Shown here one piece after another: positions 43,766 to 53,292 of a DNA stretch of 64,000 nucleotides; within the stretch, counting starts at the first letter, position 1; each line of letters opens with the position of its first letter. Source of the stretch: an uncultured Flavihumibacter sp. Lineage in GTDB: Bacteria; Bacteroidota; Bacteroidia; Chitinophagales; Chitinophagaceae. A program made the translations under genes and the position numbers. Where the stretch lies: the NCBI GenBank assembly GCA_902168105.1, contig CABHOY010000045.1:1-64000 (forward strand). The letters run 5' to 3'. The notes beneath the pieces were generated by a model, which ran no database searches, was not told the DNA's origin, and worked only from the letters and a program-made list of their open reading frames with translations.

Positions 43766-45343
43766 TTATTGAATGCGTTTGCCTATACGATAATCAACCA
43801 TCCCGTTGAACCGCGGAGAGGCAATAGACGACTGGATGGCTGCCCGCTGATTGGCGGTGCTAGCCGTCAGTATACGTGCATTGGCGCTGGTCCTGGCAAA
43901 ACTACCGGTGGTGATGAAATTAAAGATCCTGTCCAGGTTCTCATCCTCAGTCCTGTATCCCCAGGGTACATTAATGAAATCGTCCGCCAGCTGGTCAGGC
44001 GCTATACCTGTATAATAACCGCCCACATGGTTGGCGTTCTCCGTTGCAAAGTTGATAGCATACAGATCTGCCAGGTATTTCTTGGTATGCGTCTCGTCAT
44101 ACTTTGAAATGTTAAACGTAATGAAACCGACCGGTTTGCCATAAGTCGTATCGCCGACCAGTTTTACGCTCATATGAGGCAAGAGGTTATTCAACGTAAG
44201 TTCACTGGCAGAGGCCGTGTGGGAGCCTGTAACGAAGAATACATTGTTCAGGTTCAGGCCTCCGGTAGTAGTTGGGAATTTCACAAAAGGTTCCAGTCCT
44301 GTACCGCCCAGATCAGCCGTCAGTTTATCATTGTACTGATAATAATACATCGTCTTACCCGCCGCAGAAGCCGGAGCTATCGCGCTATCCAGGTATTCAG
44401 CAGTAGCTACGGAGCCACCCTGGTTATAACGCAGGTCAACTATCAGGTTGCTGATACCGGCAGCTTTGAACCTGGAGAAAAGGGCGTCGAGCGCAGTTTT
44501 AGTCAAAGTAGTAGCTCCCTGGGTGTTGAAGGTGTTCGTGAAAGTATAGAACACAAAGTAGCCCACCTTCTGATTGTTTACAGTATAGATAGTGTCAAAC
44601 AATACCGGGTTGATCGTGAAGGCACCTGACGCGAGACTGTAATTAGCTTCAGTGCCCGTTACGGCCTTTTTAACCCTGAGAGTTACAGCGTCAGAGTAAT
44701 AGATGGCATTGGTGACCTTGCTCACATTGGGGCCATTGGCTCCGTCATATGAAATGTTCGTATCGCCGTTCACAGCAATGATCTCATCGCCACGGTTCAG
44801 GCCTTTCTTTCCGGCAGGAGAATTTTTGTCTGCATAAACAATATACAGGTAAGACCTGGTATTGTCGGATGCATAACTGACTTCCATCCCGTAGTTGCCT
44901 GTAGCGCTGATTTTATTGAATGTCTCGGACATCCCGTTCTGCAGGGAAGTCGATAATGATCCGGTACGGTCCAGGAAGCTATATCGGTCCAGTACGGTGC
45001 CACTCGCGTTCTTTGAATACGTCTTCATTGTATTCAGCAAGTCTTCGGCGGAAGCATAGTTGCTACTGGAAGGGTCTAATTGGGGAACCTGGTTATACCA
45101 TAAATAAGTTGGCAGATCGCTCTGCTTGTTACGGCCCCCATCCACGTACGTTACCTGCATGATGCGGTACATGAGATACTTAAGGGAGTCTTCGTCTGTC
45201 GTAACGGTGGAGGAAGTTGGCGTAGTGTTGTCTACTTTGTTACTGTCCTTGCGGCAGGCACTAAAGAGAGCACTACAGAGAACACCTACCATGGCCATTT
45301 TCATGGTTAGTGTAAAATGTTTATTCATATGTCCATTGTTCAT
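43766..45343 (-). CDS. S41-family C-terminal processing peptidase-like lipoprotein
   Basis: 525 residues; a start at 45328 (MNKHFTL) is equally possible. A lipoprotein signal ends at LFSAC. A linker rich in Thr/Ser follows, then an N-terminal cap, a PDZ domain (SPAGKKGLNRGDEIIAVNG) and the S41 core with SNLIVDLRYNQGGSV, nucleophile Ser in SHTASASELT and Lys in TYGKPVG. It would be anchored on the outer membrane and cleave proteins at their C-terminal region. It stands convergent to the aldo/keto reductase. Confidence 0.9.
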   Translation of the reverse strand: MNNGHMNKHFTLTMKMAMVGVLCSALFSACRKDSNKVDNTTPTSSTVTTDEDSLKYLMYRIMQVTYVDGGRNKQSDLPTYLWYNQVPQLDPSSSNYASAEDLLNTMKTYSKNASGTVLDRYSFLDRTGSLSTSLQNGMSETFNKISATGNYGMEVSYASDNTRSYLYIVYADKNSPAGKKGLNRGDEIIAVNGDTNISYDGANGPNVSKVTNAIYYSDAVTLRVKKAVTGTEANYSLASGAFTINPVLFDTIYTVNNQKVGYFVFYTFTNTFNTQGATTLTKTALDALFSRFKAAGISNLIVDLRYNQGGSVATAEYLDSAIAPASAAGKTMYYYQYNDKLTADLGGTGLEPFVKFPTTTGGLNLNNVFFVTGSHTASASELTLNNLLPHMSVKLVGDTTYGKPVGFITFNISKYDETHTKKYLADLYAINFATENANHVGGYYTGIAPDQLADDFINVPWGYRTEDENLDRIFNFITTGSFARTSANARILTASTANQRAAIQSSIASPRFNGMVDYRIGKRIQ

Positions 45344-45453
45344 TTAAGTCATTCGGGATACGCGAACATCACGTTGATTTGCTTCGGCTAATATAGAAAC
45401 GGCAGATTGGCATCTTGTCGTATATAAAAACATCACATGGCCTTTTTTCGTCT

Positions 45454-45480
45454 GTCAAACGACAAAATCAATCGTTTGAC
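45454..45480. promoter_or_regulatory. Perfect inverted repeat in a divergent intergenic region
   Basis: GTCAAACGA (45454-45462) and TCGTTTGAC (45472-45480), arms of 9 bp with a 9-base spacer, in the 339-base gap between the S41 peptidase and GH92 genes. It has the size of a dimeric repressor site. No further feature was seen in the gap. Confidence 0.45.
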
Positions 45481-45682
45481 TACAAAAGCGGGGTCAGGTT
45501 TATTCCTGGTAGTTAAACATATTAGTTTTAAAATAAAGATGGCAGTTCTGTAGTGCGAAGCTAAAACATTTTAGCCGTCGTGTCAGTCACGCTATCGCCA
45601 TTTATAAAATAAACATGTACTTTTCGGTTGAAACGCTATTTTTACAGACTTATAAAAAGCTAAAATTCCATTCCGTCTCAAC

Positions 45683-47974
45683 ATGAAAAGAATTATTTTA
45701 TCCGCCCTTATGCTGGCTTCCTGCTGGGTAAAGGCACAAACTATCAACGGCAGCATAACTGACCCTGTAGAATGGGTGAACCCTCTGATGGGTACCGATT
45801 CTAAAGGCTCCCTGTCCACAGGGAATACTTATCCCGCTATCGCCACTCCATGGGGTATGAACTTCTGGATGCCGCAGACCGGTAAAATGGGAGATGGTTG
45901 GGCTTATACCTATAATTCTGATAAACTGCGCGGTTTTAAACAAACCCACCAGCCTAGCCCATGGATTAATGACTATGGCCAGTTTGCCATCATGCCGGTA
46001 ACCGGAAAGGTGAAGTTCAAGGAAGATGACAGGGCCAGCTGGTTCTCTCACAAAGCCGAAGTTTCAAAACCATATTATTATAGCGTATACCTGGCTGATC
46101 ATAATGTGACCACTGAGATCACGCCTACCGAAAGAGCAGCAGCTATCCGTTTCACTTATCCGAAAACAGACAGTGCTTTCGTGGTAATTGACGCCCTGGA
46201 CAAAGGCTCTTACATCAAGGTATTACAGGCAGAACGCAAGATCGTTGGTTATACCACCAAGAATAGTGGTGGCGTACCATCTAACTTCAAGAACTATTTT
46301 GTACTGACTTTCGATAAGCCATTTACCTATGTGGCTACCTTCAAGAACGGCGAACTGGAAGCCGGCGAAGCGGAAGCGCAGGACAAACACGTAGGCGCTG
46401 TAATCGGTTTTGCTACTGCAAAAGGAGAGAAGGTGAACGTAAAAGTAGCATCTTCCTTCATCAGCCCGGAACAGGCTGAACTGAACCTCCAGAAAGAGAT
46501 CGGCAGCAGCAACTTCGACGTAGTGAAAGAAAAGGCAAAAGCAGCCTGGAATAAGGAGCTGGGCCGTATTAAAGTAGAAGGTGGTACCTCTGAACAGATC
46601 CATACCTTCTATTCCTGCCTGTACCGTACCATGCTGTTCCCGCGTAAATTCTATGAATATGACGCTAAAGGAGCAGTAGTACACTACAGCCCATACAATG
46701 GTAAAGTATTGCCAGGTTATATGTTCACAGACAACGGTTTCTGGGACACCTTCCGCGCTACCTTCCCATTCTTCAATATGATGTACCCATCTATGAATGC
46801 ACACATCATGGAAGGAATGGTGAACGCGTATAACGAAAGCGGATGGTTGCCTGAGTGGGCAAGCCCTGGTCACCGTGATTGTATGATCGGTTCCAACTCT
46901 GCTTCCCTGATCGCAGATGCTTACTTAAAAGGTGTGACCGGTTTCGACGTGAACAAAGCTTATGAAGCGCTGTTGAAAAATGCAGATAATGCTGGTCCGC
47001 TGACTTCCGTTGGCCGTGCTGGTGTGAAATACTACAATGAGCTGGGTTATGTGCCTTACGATGTGAACATCAATGAGAACACTGCCCGTACACTCGAATA
47101 TTCATATGACGACTTCACCATCTACAAACTGGCTAAAGCGCTGAACCGCCCTCAGTCTGAAATTGACAGATTTGCAAAACAGGCCCGTAACTACCGTAAC
47201 GTATTCGATCCTGAAACAAAACTGATGCGTGGTAAAAACAAAGATGGCAAGTTCCAGACACCGTTCAATCCTTTCAAATGGGGTGACGCGTTCACCGAAG
47301 GAAACAGCTGGCATTATACCTGGTCTGTATTCCACGACGTTCAGGGCCTGATCGACCTGATGGGTGGTAAACAAACATTTGTGGATATGCTGGATTCAGT
47401 ATTCTCTATGCCTCCTGTATACGACGATAGCTACTATGGTGGTACCATCCATGAGATCCGCGAAATGCAGATCATGAACATGGGTCAGTATGCACATGGT
47501 AACCAGCCTATCCAGCACATGATCTACCTGTACAACTATGCAGGTCAGCCATGGAAAGCACAGTACTGGTTAAGGGAAGTGATGAACCGCCTCTATTCCG
47601 CTACTCCGGATGGTTATTGCGGCGATGAGGATAACGGTCAGACTTCAGCCTGGTATGTGTTCACGGCTATGGGCTTCTATCCTGTATGTCCGGGTACACA
47701 GCAGTATGTAGTAGGTGCGCCTTTATTCAAAAAGACCACCGTTACCCTGGAAAATGGCAAACAACTGATCGTAACCGCTCCTAAGAACAGCGAAGCAAAC
47801 CGTTATATCAAAGGTGTTACTTTCAACGGTCAGCCATATGCAAACAACTGGCTGGATCACAATGCGATCATGAAGGGCGCTACCATTAACTTCGACATGG
47901 ACGCAGTACCTAACAAGACAAGAGGTATCTCTGACAAGAACGTACCTTATTCCCTGTCACAGGAACTGAAATAA
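45683..47974 (+). CDS. GH92-family alpha-mannosidase
   Basis: 763 residues with a signal peptide (about 1-19, ending VKAQ). GH92 landmarks are seen throughout: VNPLMGTDSKGSLSTGNTYP, GMNFWMPQTG, RGFKQTHQPSPW near the N terminus, and GDAFTEGNSWHYTWSVFHD and PDGYCGDEDNGQTSAWYVF in the catalytic part. The family are calcium-dependent exo-acting mannosidases working on N-glycan and yeast mannan. It would act in the periplasm or on the surface. The SusC/SusD pair 2 kb downstream is a possible partner, but other genes lie between. Confidence 0.95.
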   Translation: MKRIILSALMLASCWVKAQTINGSITDPVEWVNPLMGTDSKGSLSTGNTYPAIATPWGMNFWMPQTGKMGDGWAYTYNSDKLRGFKQTHQPSPWINDYGQFAIMPVTGKVKFKEDDRASWFSHKAEVSKPYYYSVYLADHNVTTEITPTERAAAIRFTYPKTDSAFVVIDALDKGSYIKVLQAERKIVGYTTKNSGGVPSNFKNYFVLTFDKPFTYVATFKNGELEAGEAEAQDKHVGAVIGFATAKGEKVNVKVASSFISPEQAELNLQKEIGSSNFDVVKEKAKAAWNKELGRIKVEGGTSEQIHTFYSCLYRTMLFPRKFYEYDAKGAVVHYSPYNGKVLPGYMFTDNGFWDTFRATFPFFNMMYPSMNAHIMEGMVNAYNESGWLPEWASPGHRDCMIGSNSASLIADAYLKGVTGFDVNKAYEALLKNADNAGPLTSVGRAGVKYYNELGYVPYDVNINENTARTLEYSYDDFTIYKLAKALNRPQSEIDRFAKQARNYRNVFDPETKLMRGKNKDGKFQTPFNPFKWGDAFTEGNSWHYTWSVFHDVQGLIDLMGGKQTFVDMLDSVFSMPPVYDDSYYGGTIHEIREMQIMNMGQYAHGNQPIQHMIYLYNYAGQPWKAQYWLREVMNRLYSATPDGYCGDEDNGQTSAWYVFTAMGFYPVCPGTQQYVVGAPLFKKTTVTLENGKQLIVTAPKNSEANRYIKGVTFNGQPYANNWLDHNAIMKGATINFDMDAVPNKTRGISDKNVPYSLSQELK

Positions 47975-48024
47975 TAATATCAGTATGGCCAGTCGCCAGA
48001 CAGCCATCTGCAGATACAAGCAAC

Positions 48025-48057
48025 AAGCCCGGCCGCTGAAACGAGCCGGGCTTCGTT
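48025..48057 (+). terminator. Probable terminator after the GH92 gene
   Basis: Stem AAGCCCGGC (48025-48033) with GCCGGGCTT (48045-48053). The T tract after it is weak (CGTTGTTAATT). Confidence 0.6.
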
Positions 48058-48095
48058 GTTAATTAACGGATAATCATTAAATTAAGCTACCAAAG

Positions 48096-48932
48096 ATGAA
48101 CGCAATGAAACAATATCCACGTTTAATACTATGGGTAATGACCGCAACCATATATAGTTGTGCTCCTAAACCGTATGCAACGACCAATAAAGTGTACCGT
48201 CAACAGGCAAAACAATATGCCAGTGTACTAAGAGTACAACCGGCTCCTGTACCCTCCGCCGGTGCTCCCACAGCAGTGAACTGGATCGGCACGACCAATT
48301 TCAATATGCGGAAGCCCAACTATGTGATTATCCATCATACTGCACAGGGTTCCTGTGATACCACCTTTAATACTTTCACACTACCCCGTACACAGGTGAG
48401 CGCGCATTATGTAGTTTGTAGTGACGGAACGATCAATCATATGCTGAATGACTATCTGCGGGCATGGCATGCCGGATTGTCCAAATGGGGGAACGTGACG
48501 GATATGAACTCCTGTTCGATAGGTATTGAGCTGGATAATAACGGCTTTCTGCCTTTTCAGCCGCAACAGATCAACAGCCTGCTGGTATTACTGGATTCCC
48601 TGAAACACCGGTTTAATATTCCGGCAGCCAATTTTATCGGTCATGGAGATATTGCTCCAAGCCGTAAGGTAGATCCCAGCGCTTATTTCCCCTGGCAACA
48701 ACTTGCGGAGAAAGGTTTCGGATTATGGTACGGAGATACGTCGAAGATCATCCTGCCAGGCGATTTCAATAGCAAACAGGCGTTACGTATCGTCGGATAT
48801 GATACCAGGGATACTACAGCTGCTATAAAAGCCTTCAAAAGACATTTCATACCCGCCGATTCCACAACCGGTATTAACCTGGATGAAGGTGAAAAGAAGA
48901 TATTATTCAGTCTAATGGAACAAAGTGAATAA
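48096..48932 (+). CDS. N-acetylmuramoyl-L-alanine amidase (Amidase_2 type)
   Basis: 278 residues. The N terminus is a signal sequence with a Cys near residue 22 (IYSC), a weak lipobox. The Amidase_2 fold has NYVIIHHTAQGS (zinc His), SAHYVVCSDGTINHML and GHGDIAPSRKVDPSAYFPW (second His and the Asp region). It resembles AmiD, an outer-membrane amidase that cuts muropeptides between MurNAc and the peptide. It starts 120 bases after GH92, past a hairpin. Confidence 0.9.
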   Translation: MNAMKQYPRLILWVMTATIYSCAPKPYATTNKVYRQQAKQYASVLRVQPAPVPSAGAPTAVNWIGTTNFNMRKPNYVIIHHTAQGSCDTTFNTFTLPRTQVSAHYVVCSDGTINHMLNDYLRAWHAGLSKWGNVTDMNSCSIGIELDNNGFLPFQPQQINSLLVLLDSLKHRFNIPAANFIGHGDIAPSRKVDPSAYFPWQQLAEKGFGLWYGDTSKIILPGDFNSKQALRIVGYDTRDTTAAIKAFKRHFIPADSTTGINLDEGEKKILFSLMEQSE

Positions 48933-48947
48933 CCTATAATTAATGTT

Positions 48948-49706
48948 ATGAGATCCTTGTCACTCCGCCTCTGCTATCTTTTTGTATTGTGTATGCTGGT
49001 CTCTCCCCTTTGGGCACAGAAAGGGGACTGGTACACATTCACTACCGGAAGTACCCCTGTCTGCCATCTGAAGATCGATGACGACGAACTGGTCCTGGAA
49101 GGTACGGGTACTCCATCCCGGCAGGGAAAGTTAGCCGGGACGGCAAGCAGGGGAGGCGGTACCGAACGTCTCGAAGTAAAAAGAGTATTTAACAGGGGCA
49201 GGATGTATACAGTTCACCTGTCATCGGATAACATCTATTTCTGCACCACGTTCCAATACTTCAAGAATAAGGATTCCCTGGTGATGTTCTGTGCTGATGG
49301 TGTAGATGATGGTTATAAATCCATGCAGGAAGCGCTGACAGCTATCAAGAAAGACACCGGTACCCATTTCGCCGTCACCCTCTACAAGAAAGAGCAGCTG
49401 GATGCACAGAAGCGGAAACTGCCTGTTACAAAGGCTACGGAAGAAGAGTTCAGCGCCGGTCTGGAACAATTTGCCGGACGGATGGACCAGTTCTGGCAAT
49501 ACCGTGGATATGGCAGGTATGAGCCTTATTACAGCTGGATGAACCTCATATATGGGAATGCTTTTGCAGATGCATTCCGTGATAAATTTAACCCGTTAAC
49601 CCTCGATGGAAAGAATCTGAAGGTCCCTATATCCAAATACAGTGGCAACCCGGCGGTAAAAAAACAGCTTCAGGAAGCCGGATTACTTCCTTCAGCCGAT
49701 CAGTGA
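48948..49706 (+). CDS. Secreted hypothetical protein
   Basis: 252 residues with a signal peptide (about 1-24, LCMLVSPLWAQ). The rest is a beta-rich N-terminal half and a helical C-terminal half with no recognisable motif. It starts 15 bases after the amidase stop, so the two are likely co-transcribed and may share an envelope role. Confidence 0.75.
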   Translation: MRSLSLRLCYLFVLCMLVSPLWAQKGDWYTFTTGSTPVCHLKIDDDELVLEGTGTPSRQGKLAGTASRGGGTERLEVKRVFNRGRMYTVHLSSDNIYFCTTFQYFKNKDSLVMFCADGVDDGYKSMQEALTAIKKDTGTHFAVTLYKKEQLDAQKRKLPVTKATEEEFSAGLEQFAGRMDQFWQYRGYGRYEPYYSWMNLIYGNAFADAFRDKFNPLTLDGKNLKVPISKYSGNPAVKKQLQEAGLLPSADQ

Positions 49707-49780
49707 ATACTTATTTAGCCTGTTAATGATAGTATTTAAACAGAAGTGAATAATATTTCTTCCTATTAAGTCTACTTGTT

Positions 49781-49810
49781 TTGTAGATTACTAAATGTAT
49801 GTTAATTTTG
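49781..49810 (+). promoter_or_regulatory. Bacteroidota-type promoter for susC
   Basis: TTG (49781-49783), 19 bases, then TAATTTTG (49803-49810), matching the TTG/TAnnTTTG pattern of the phylum. It would give a leader of about 260 bases before the susC start at 50077, long enough for regulation in the untranslated region, though no known riboswitch was recognised. Confidence 0.6.
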
Positions 49811-50076
49811 CCCCTGTATTAAAGTATTTGAATAGAAAATGGTCATAACCTATATGTTCAACAAGGGTGTAAGAGAAGCCTGTATTCATTCAGTCAAAAC
49901 TATAACCGGTTATTGTGCCGGCATGCAATACGCTTCCTGTATGTGCATGTAATGCCAACTTCAGATAAATAAATCAGCAAACCAACTAATTCGTCGCTGC
50001 GGGTCATTACCTGGCAGAAGGGGATTTTTTGTCCCGACAGATCAGTAAATCTAAAACAATTCGAAAATCTGATACA

Positions 50077-53000
50077 ATGATCAAACAATTACAAACAACA
50101 GCTGGTATACTGCTGTTCATGCTACTGGGGCTGCAATGGGCACAGGCGCAGGATAACAAGGTATCAGGTGTGGTAACATCCCGTTCCGATGCACAACGTA
50201 TTCCGGGCGCTGTCGTGAGTATCAAAGGCACTACACGCGGAACCAATACAGATGCTGATGGTAAGTTCAGCATCACCGCTAAACCAACTGACACACTTCA
50301 CTTTTCTTTCATAGGTTATAATGCAGTGGACCAGGTTGTTGGCGATAGTAAAGTGATCAATATTGCACTGGAAAGCGCAGAAAGCCGCCTGAATGAAGTG
50401 GTGGTAACCGCACTCGGTATCTCCAGGGAAAAACGCTCTCTCGGTTATGCCGTACAGGAACTGAAAGCAAAAGATATCGCGGAGGCAAAAGAAACGAACA
50501 TCGTAAATGCACTGGCCGGTAAACTGGCCGGTGTAACAGTAACCAACAGCCAGGGTAGTATGGGTTCTTCCCGTATCATCATTCGTGGTGAAACTTCCAT
50601 AGCCGGTAACAACCAGCCGCTGTTCGTAGTGGACGGAGTGCCTGTAGATAACAGCCAGCTCGGTATCGGTACCGGTCGTGACTTCGCTAACGCTATCTCC
50701 GATCTGAACCCAGACGATGTTGAGTCGCTGAACGTCCTGAAAGGACCTAACGCAGCGGCTTTGTATGGTTCACGCGCAGCAGCAGGTGTACTGGTTATTA
50801 AAACCAAAACGGGTAGAAGTGCAAAGGGAATGGGTGTAACACTGACTTCCGGCGCTACTTTGGAAAGTGTACTGGTATTGCCAAGTTTCCAGAACGTGTT
50901 TGGTCAGGGTACAGGTGGACAGTTCTCTTATGTAGATGGTAAAGGAGGTGGAGTGAATGATGGTCTGGATGAAAGCTGGGGCCCTGAAATGGATGGCCGC
51001 CTTATTCCGCAGTTCTTTTCCAATGGTCAGCCTGCGCCATTTGTACCGCATCCTGACAACGTAAGGGATTTTTATGAAACAGGTTATTCACTGAACAACG
51101 GTGTATCTGTGGGTGGAAGCAGTGAGAAAGTGGATTACAGGTTCTCTTTTAATAATACCAAACAAACAGGTATCCTGCCAAATACAGGGATCACACGTAA
51201 CTCGTTTGCACTGAACAGTACCTACCGTCTTACACCGAAATTAACGATCAGCACTTTCGCGAATTATACGAAAGGTGGTGCTGATAACCTGCCGGGTGTG
51301 GATGGCCGTCGCGGTAACAGCGTGACCTTACAGTTCATCTGGTTTGGCCGCCAGGTCGATACCCGCTTGCTGCGTAACTATAAGAACGCTGATGGTACAG
51401 ACTATAACTGGAATCATAGTTACTACAGCAACCCTTACTGGATCCAGCATGAAAATACAGTAGGACAGGCGCGTAACCGTTTCTTCGGAAATGCCCGCCT
51501 CTCTTATGAGATCACCAACTGGCTCTCCGCTAACCTGCGTGTAGGTACAGACACTTACAACGACAAGCGTAAGTATAAGATAGCTTACTATACAAATGGT
51601 ACTCCTTTCGGTTCTTATACTGAAGATAATTATGTGGTATCAGAAACTAACATTGAGTTTACGCTGAATGCGAAAAAGAAACTGAGCAGTGATTTCACTA
51701 TCGATGGATTGATCGGTGGTAATGAGCGTACTAACCAGTTTGAACAGAACTATCAGCAGGCGCCAAGACTCGCCGTGAAAGATGTGTACACGTTGAACAA
51801 CTCAAGAGATCCCCTGGTATCTACCAGCTATTTCTCGAAACTGAGAGTTTACAGTGCGTTCGCATCAGCACAGCTGAGCTTCCGTGATTGGGCCTTCGTG
51901 AACGTAACTGCACGTAACGACCGTTCATCTACACTGCCTGCAGAGAACAACTCTTACTTCTATCCATCAGTGAATGCGAGTGTGTTGTTGAGTGATGCAC
52001 TGGATATTAAAAGCCCTGTATTATCCCTGCTGAAGATCAGAGGAGGATGGGCACAGGTGGGTAAAGACGCTGATCCTTATCAGTTAGTCAATACATATCC
52101 TTTTGCACAGCCATTCAACGGTAATCCTTTGCTGACAGTGAATGATAAGTTCCTGAAGAAAGACCTGAAACCAGAGATCACCAGAGCGACAGAATTCGGT
52201 GTGGAAGCAAGTTTCCTGGATGATCGTATCCGTACAGATGTGACCTATTATACTTCCAGCAGTTCTAACCAGATATTGCTTGCTGACGTAAGCGCCACTA
52301 CTGGTTATCTGAAGAAGCTACTGAACGCCGGTAAGATCAATAATAAAGGTGTGGAGGTAACATTAGGAGCTACTCCGGTACAAACCAATTCAGGTTTCCG
52401 TTGGGATGTTAATTTCAACTATGCGAAGAATGTGAGTAAGGTGATAGAACTGGATAAAGAAGGTTTACTGAATGACTACATACTGGGAAGTTCAGGTAAC
52501 ATCCAGGTTTTGGCCAGCAAAGGCAAACGTTATGGTGCTTTATATGGTACCGCTTACAAACGTGATGCACAGGGTCAGATCCAGGTAGGTACAGACGTGA
52601 ACGGAAATTCTACCGGTATACCACAGGTGGACCCAAGCAAAAAAGTATTGGGTTATTATACACCGAAATGGACTGGTAGTGTGAATAACAACTTCGCTTT
52701 CAAAGGTATCACAGTAGGTTTCCTCATCGATACAAGGCAAGGTGGTCAGATCTGGTCAGGTACCAACGCTACCGGTATAACTACGGGTGTACTTGAATCA
52801 ACACTGCCGGGACGTAATGAACAAAATGGTGGCTTGCCATATTATTACGCTGGTAATGTCACTAAGAACGGTGCTACAAAGTTAGAAAATCACAATGCAG
52901 CAGCACCAAACGGAGAAACCGTTTATCATGACGGTATGGTCTTCAATGGTGTAACTCCGGATGGGAAGAAGAATGAGCAGATAATATCCGCACAGCAATA

Positions 53001-53292
53001 TTATAAATCAGCTTACGGTAGTACCATTAATGAAAGCAGTGTATATGATGCATCTTTCATTAAGCTGCGTGAGGTAAGGATCGGATATGCGCTGCCACAG
53101 GAATTGACGCACAAATGGGGAATGCAGGCGGTAAGCCTTACTGTTACGGCGAGAAACCTTTGGTACATCGACAAGAAGGCGCCTAACATTGATCCTGAAA
53201 CAGCGTTCAATACCGGTAACGGCCAGGGACTTGAAACTTTACAGATCCCGACAGTACGTAGCATGGGTGTTAATCTGCGCGTATCCTTTTAA
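50077..53292 (+). CDS. SusC/RagA-family TonB-linked outer-membrane protein
   Basis: 1071 residues from the ATG at 50077, where the signal peptide starts (about 1-25, ending QWAQAQ); the frame is open to 50029. A carboxypeptidase-regulatory-like domain (SGVVTSRSDAQRIPGAVVSIKGT) is followed by the plug (PLFVVDGVPVDNSQ, LKGPNAAALYGSRAAAGVLVIKTK) and a barrel ending in VNLRVSF. It is the outer-membrane channel that imports oligomers with energy from TonB. It overlaps the susD start as TAATG. No CAZyme is directly beside it, so the substrate is unknown. Confidence 0.96.
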   Translation: MIKQLQTTAGILLFMLLGLQWAQAQDNKVSGVVTSRSDAQRIPGAVVSIKGTTRGTNTDADGKFSITAKPTDTLHFSFIGYNAVDQVVGDSKVINIALESAESRLNEVVVTALGISREKRSLGYAVQELKAKDIAEAKETNIVNALAGKLAGVTVTNSQGSMGSSRIIIRGETSIAGNNQPLFVVDGVPVDNSQLGIGTGRDFANAISDLNPDDVESLNVLKGPNAAALYGSRAAAGVLVIKTKTGRSAKGMGVTLTSGATLESVLVLPSFQNVFGQGTGGQFSYVDGKGGGVNDGLDESWGPEMDGRLIPQFFSNGQPAPFVPHPDNVRDFYETGYSLNNGVSVGGSSEKVDYRFSFNNTKQTGILPNTGITRNSFALNSTYRLTPKLTISTFANYTKGGADNLPGVDGRRGNSVTLQFIWFGRQVDTRLLRNYKNADGTDYNWNHSYYSNPYWIQHENTVGQARNRFFGNARLSYEITNWLSANLRVGTDTYNDKRKYKIAYYTNGTPFGSYTEDNYVVSETNIEFTLNAKKKLSSDFTIDGLIGGNERTNQFEQNYQQAPRLAVKDVYTLNNSRDPLVSTSYFSKLRVYSAFASAQLSFRDWAFVNVTARNDRSSTLPAENNSYFYPSVNASVLLSDALDIKSPVLSLLKIRGGWAQVGKDADPYQLVNTYPFAQPFNGNPLLTVNDKFLKKDLKPEITRATEFGVEASFLDDRIRTDVTYYTSSSSNQILLADVSATTGYLKKLLNAGKINNKGVEVTLGATPVQTNSGFRWDVNFNYAKNVSKVIELDKEGLLNDYILGSSGNIQVLASKGKRYGALYGTAYKRDAQGQIQVGTDVNGNSTGIPQVDPSKKVLGYYTPKWTGSVNNNFAFKGITVGFLIDTRQGGQIWSGTNATGITTGVLESTLPGRNEQNGGLPYYYAGNVTKNGATKLENHNAAAPNGETVYHDGMVFNGVTPDGKKNEQIISAQQYYKSAYGSTINESSVYDASFIKLREVRIGYALPQELTHKWGMQAVSLTVTARNLWYIDKKAPNIDPETAFNTGNGQGLETLQIPTVRSMGVNLRVSF

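Noticed and set aside
50029..50076. Start of susC at 50029
   Set aside because: It would put 16 polar residues before an excellent signal peptide; the ATG at 50077 is preferred.
49811..50076. A known riboswitch in the long susC leader
   Set aside because: No recognisable conserved aptamer core was found; only the length of the leader is unusual.
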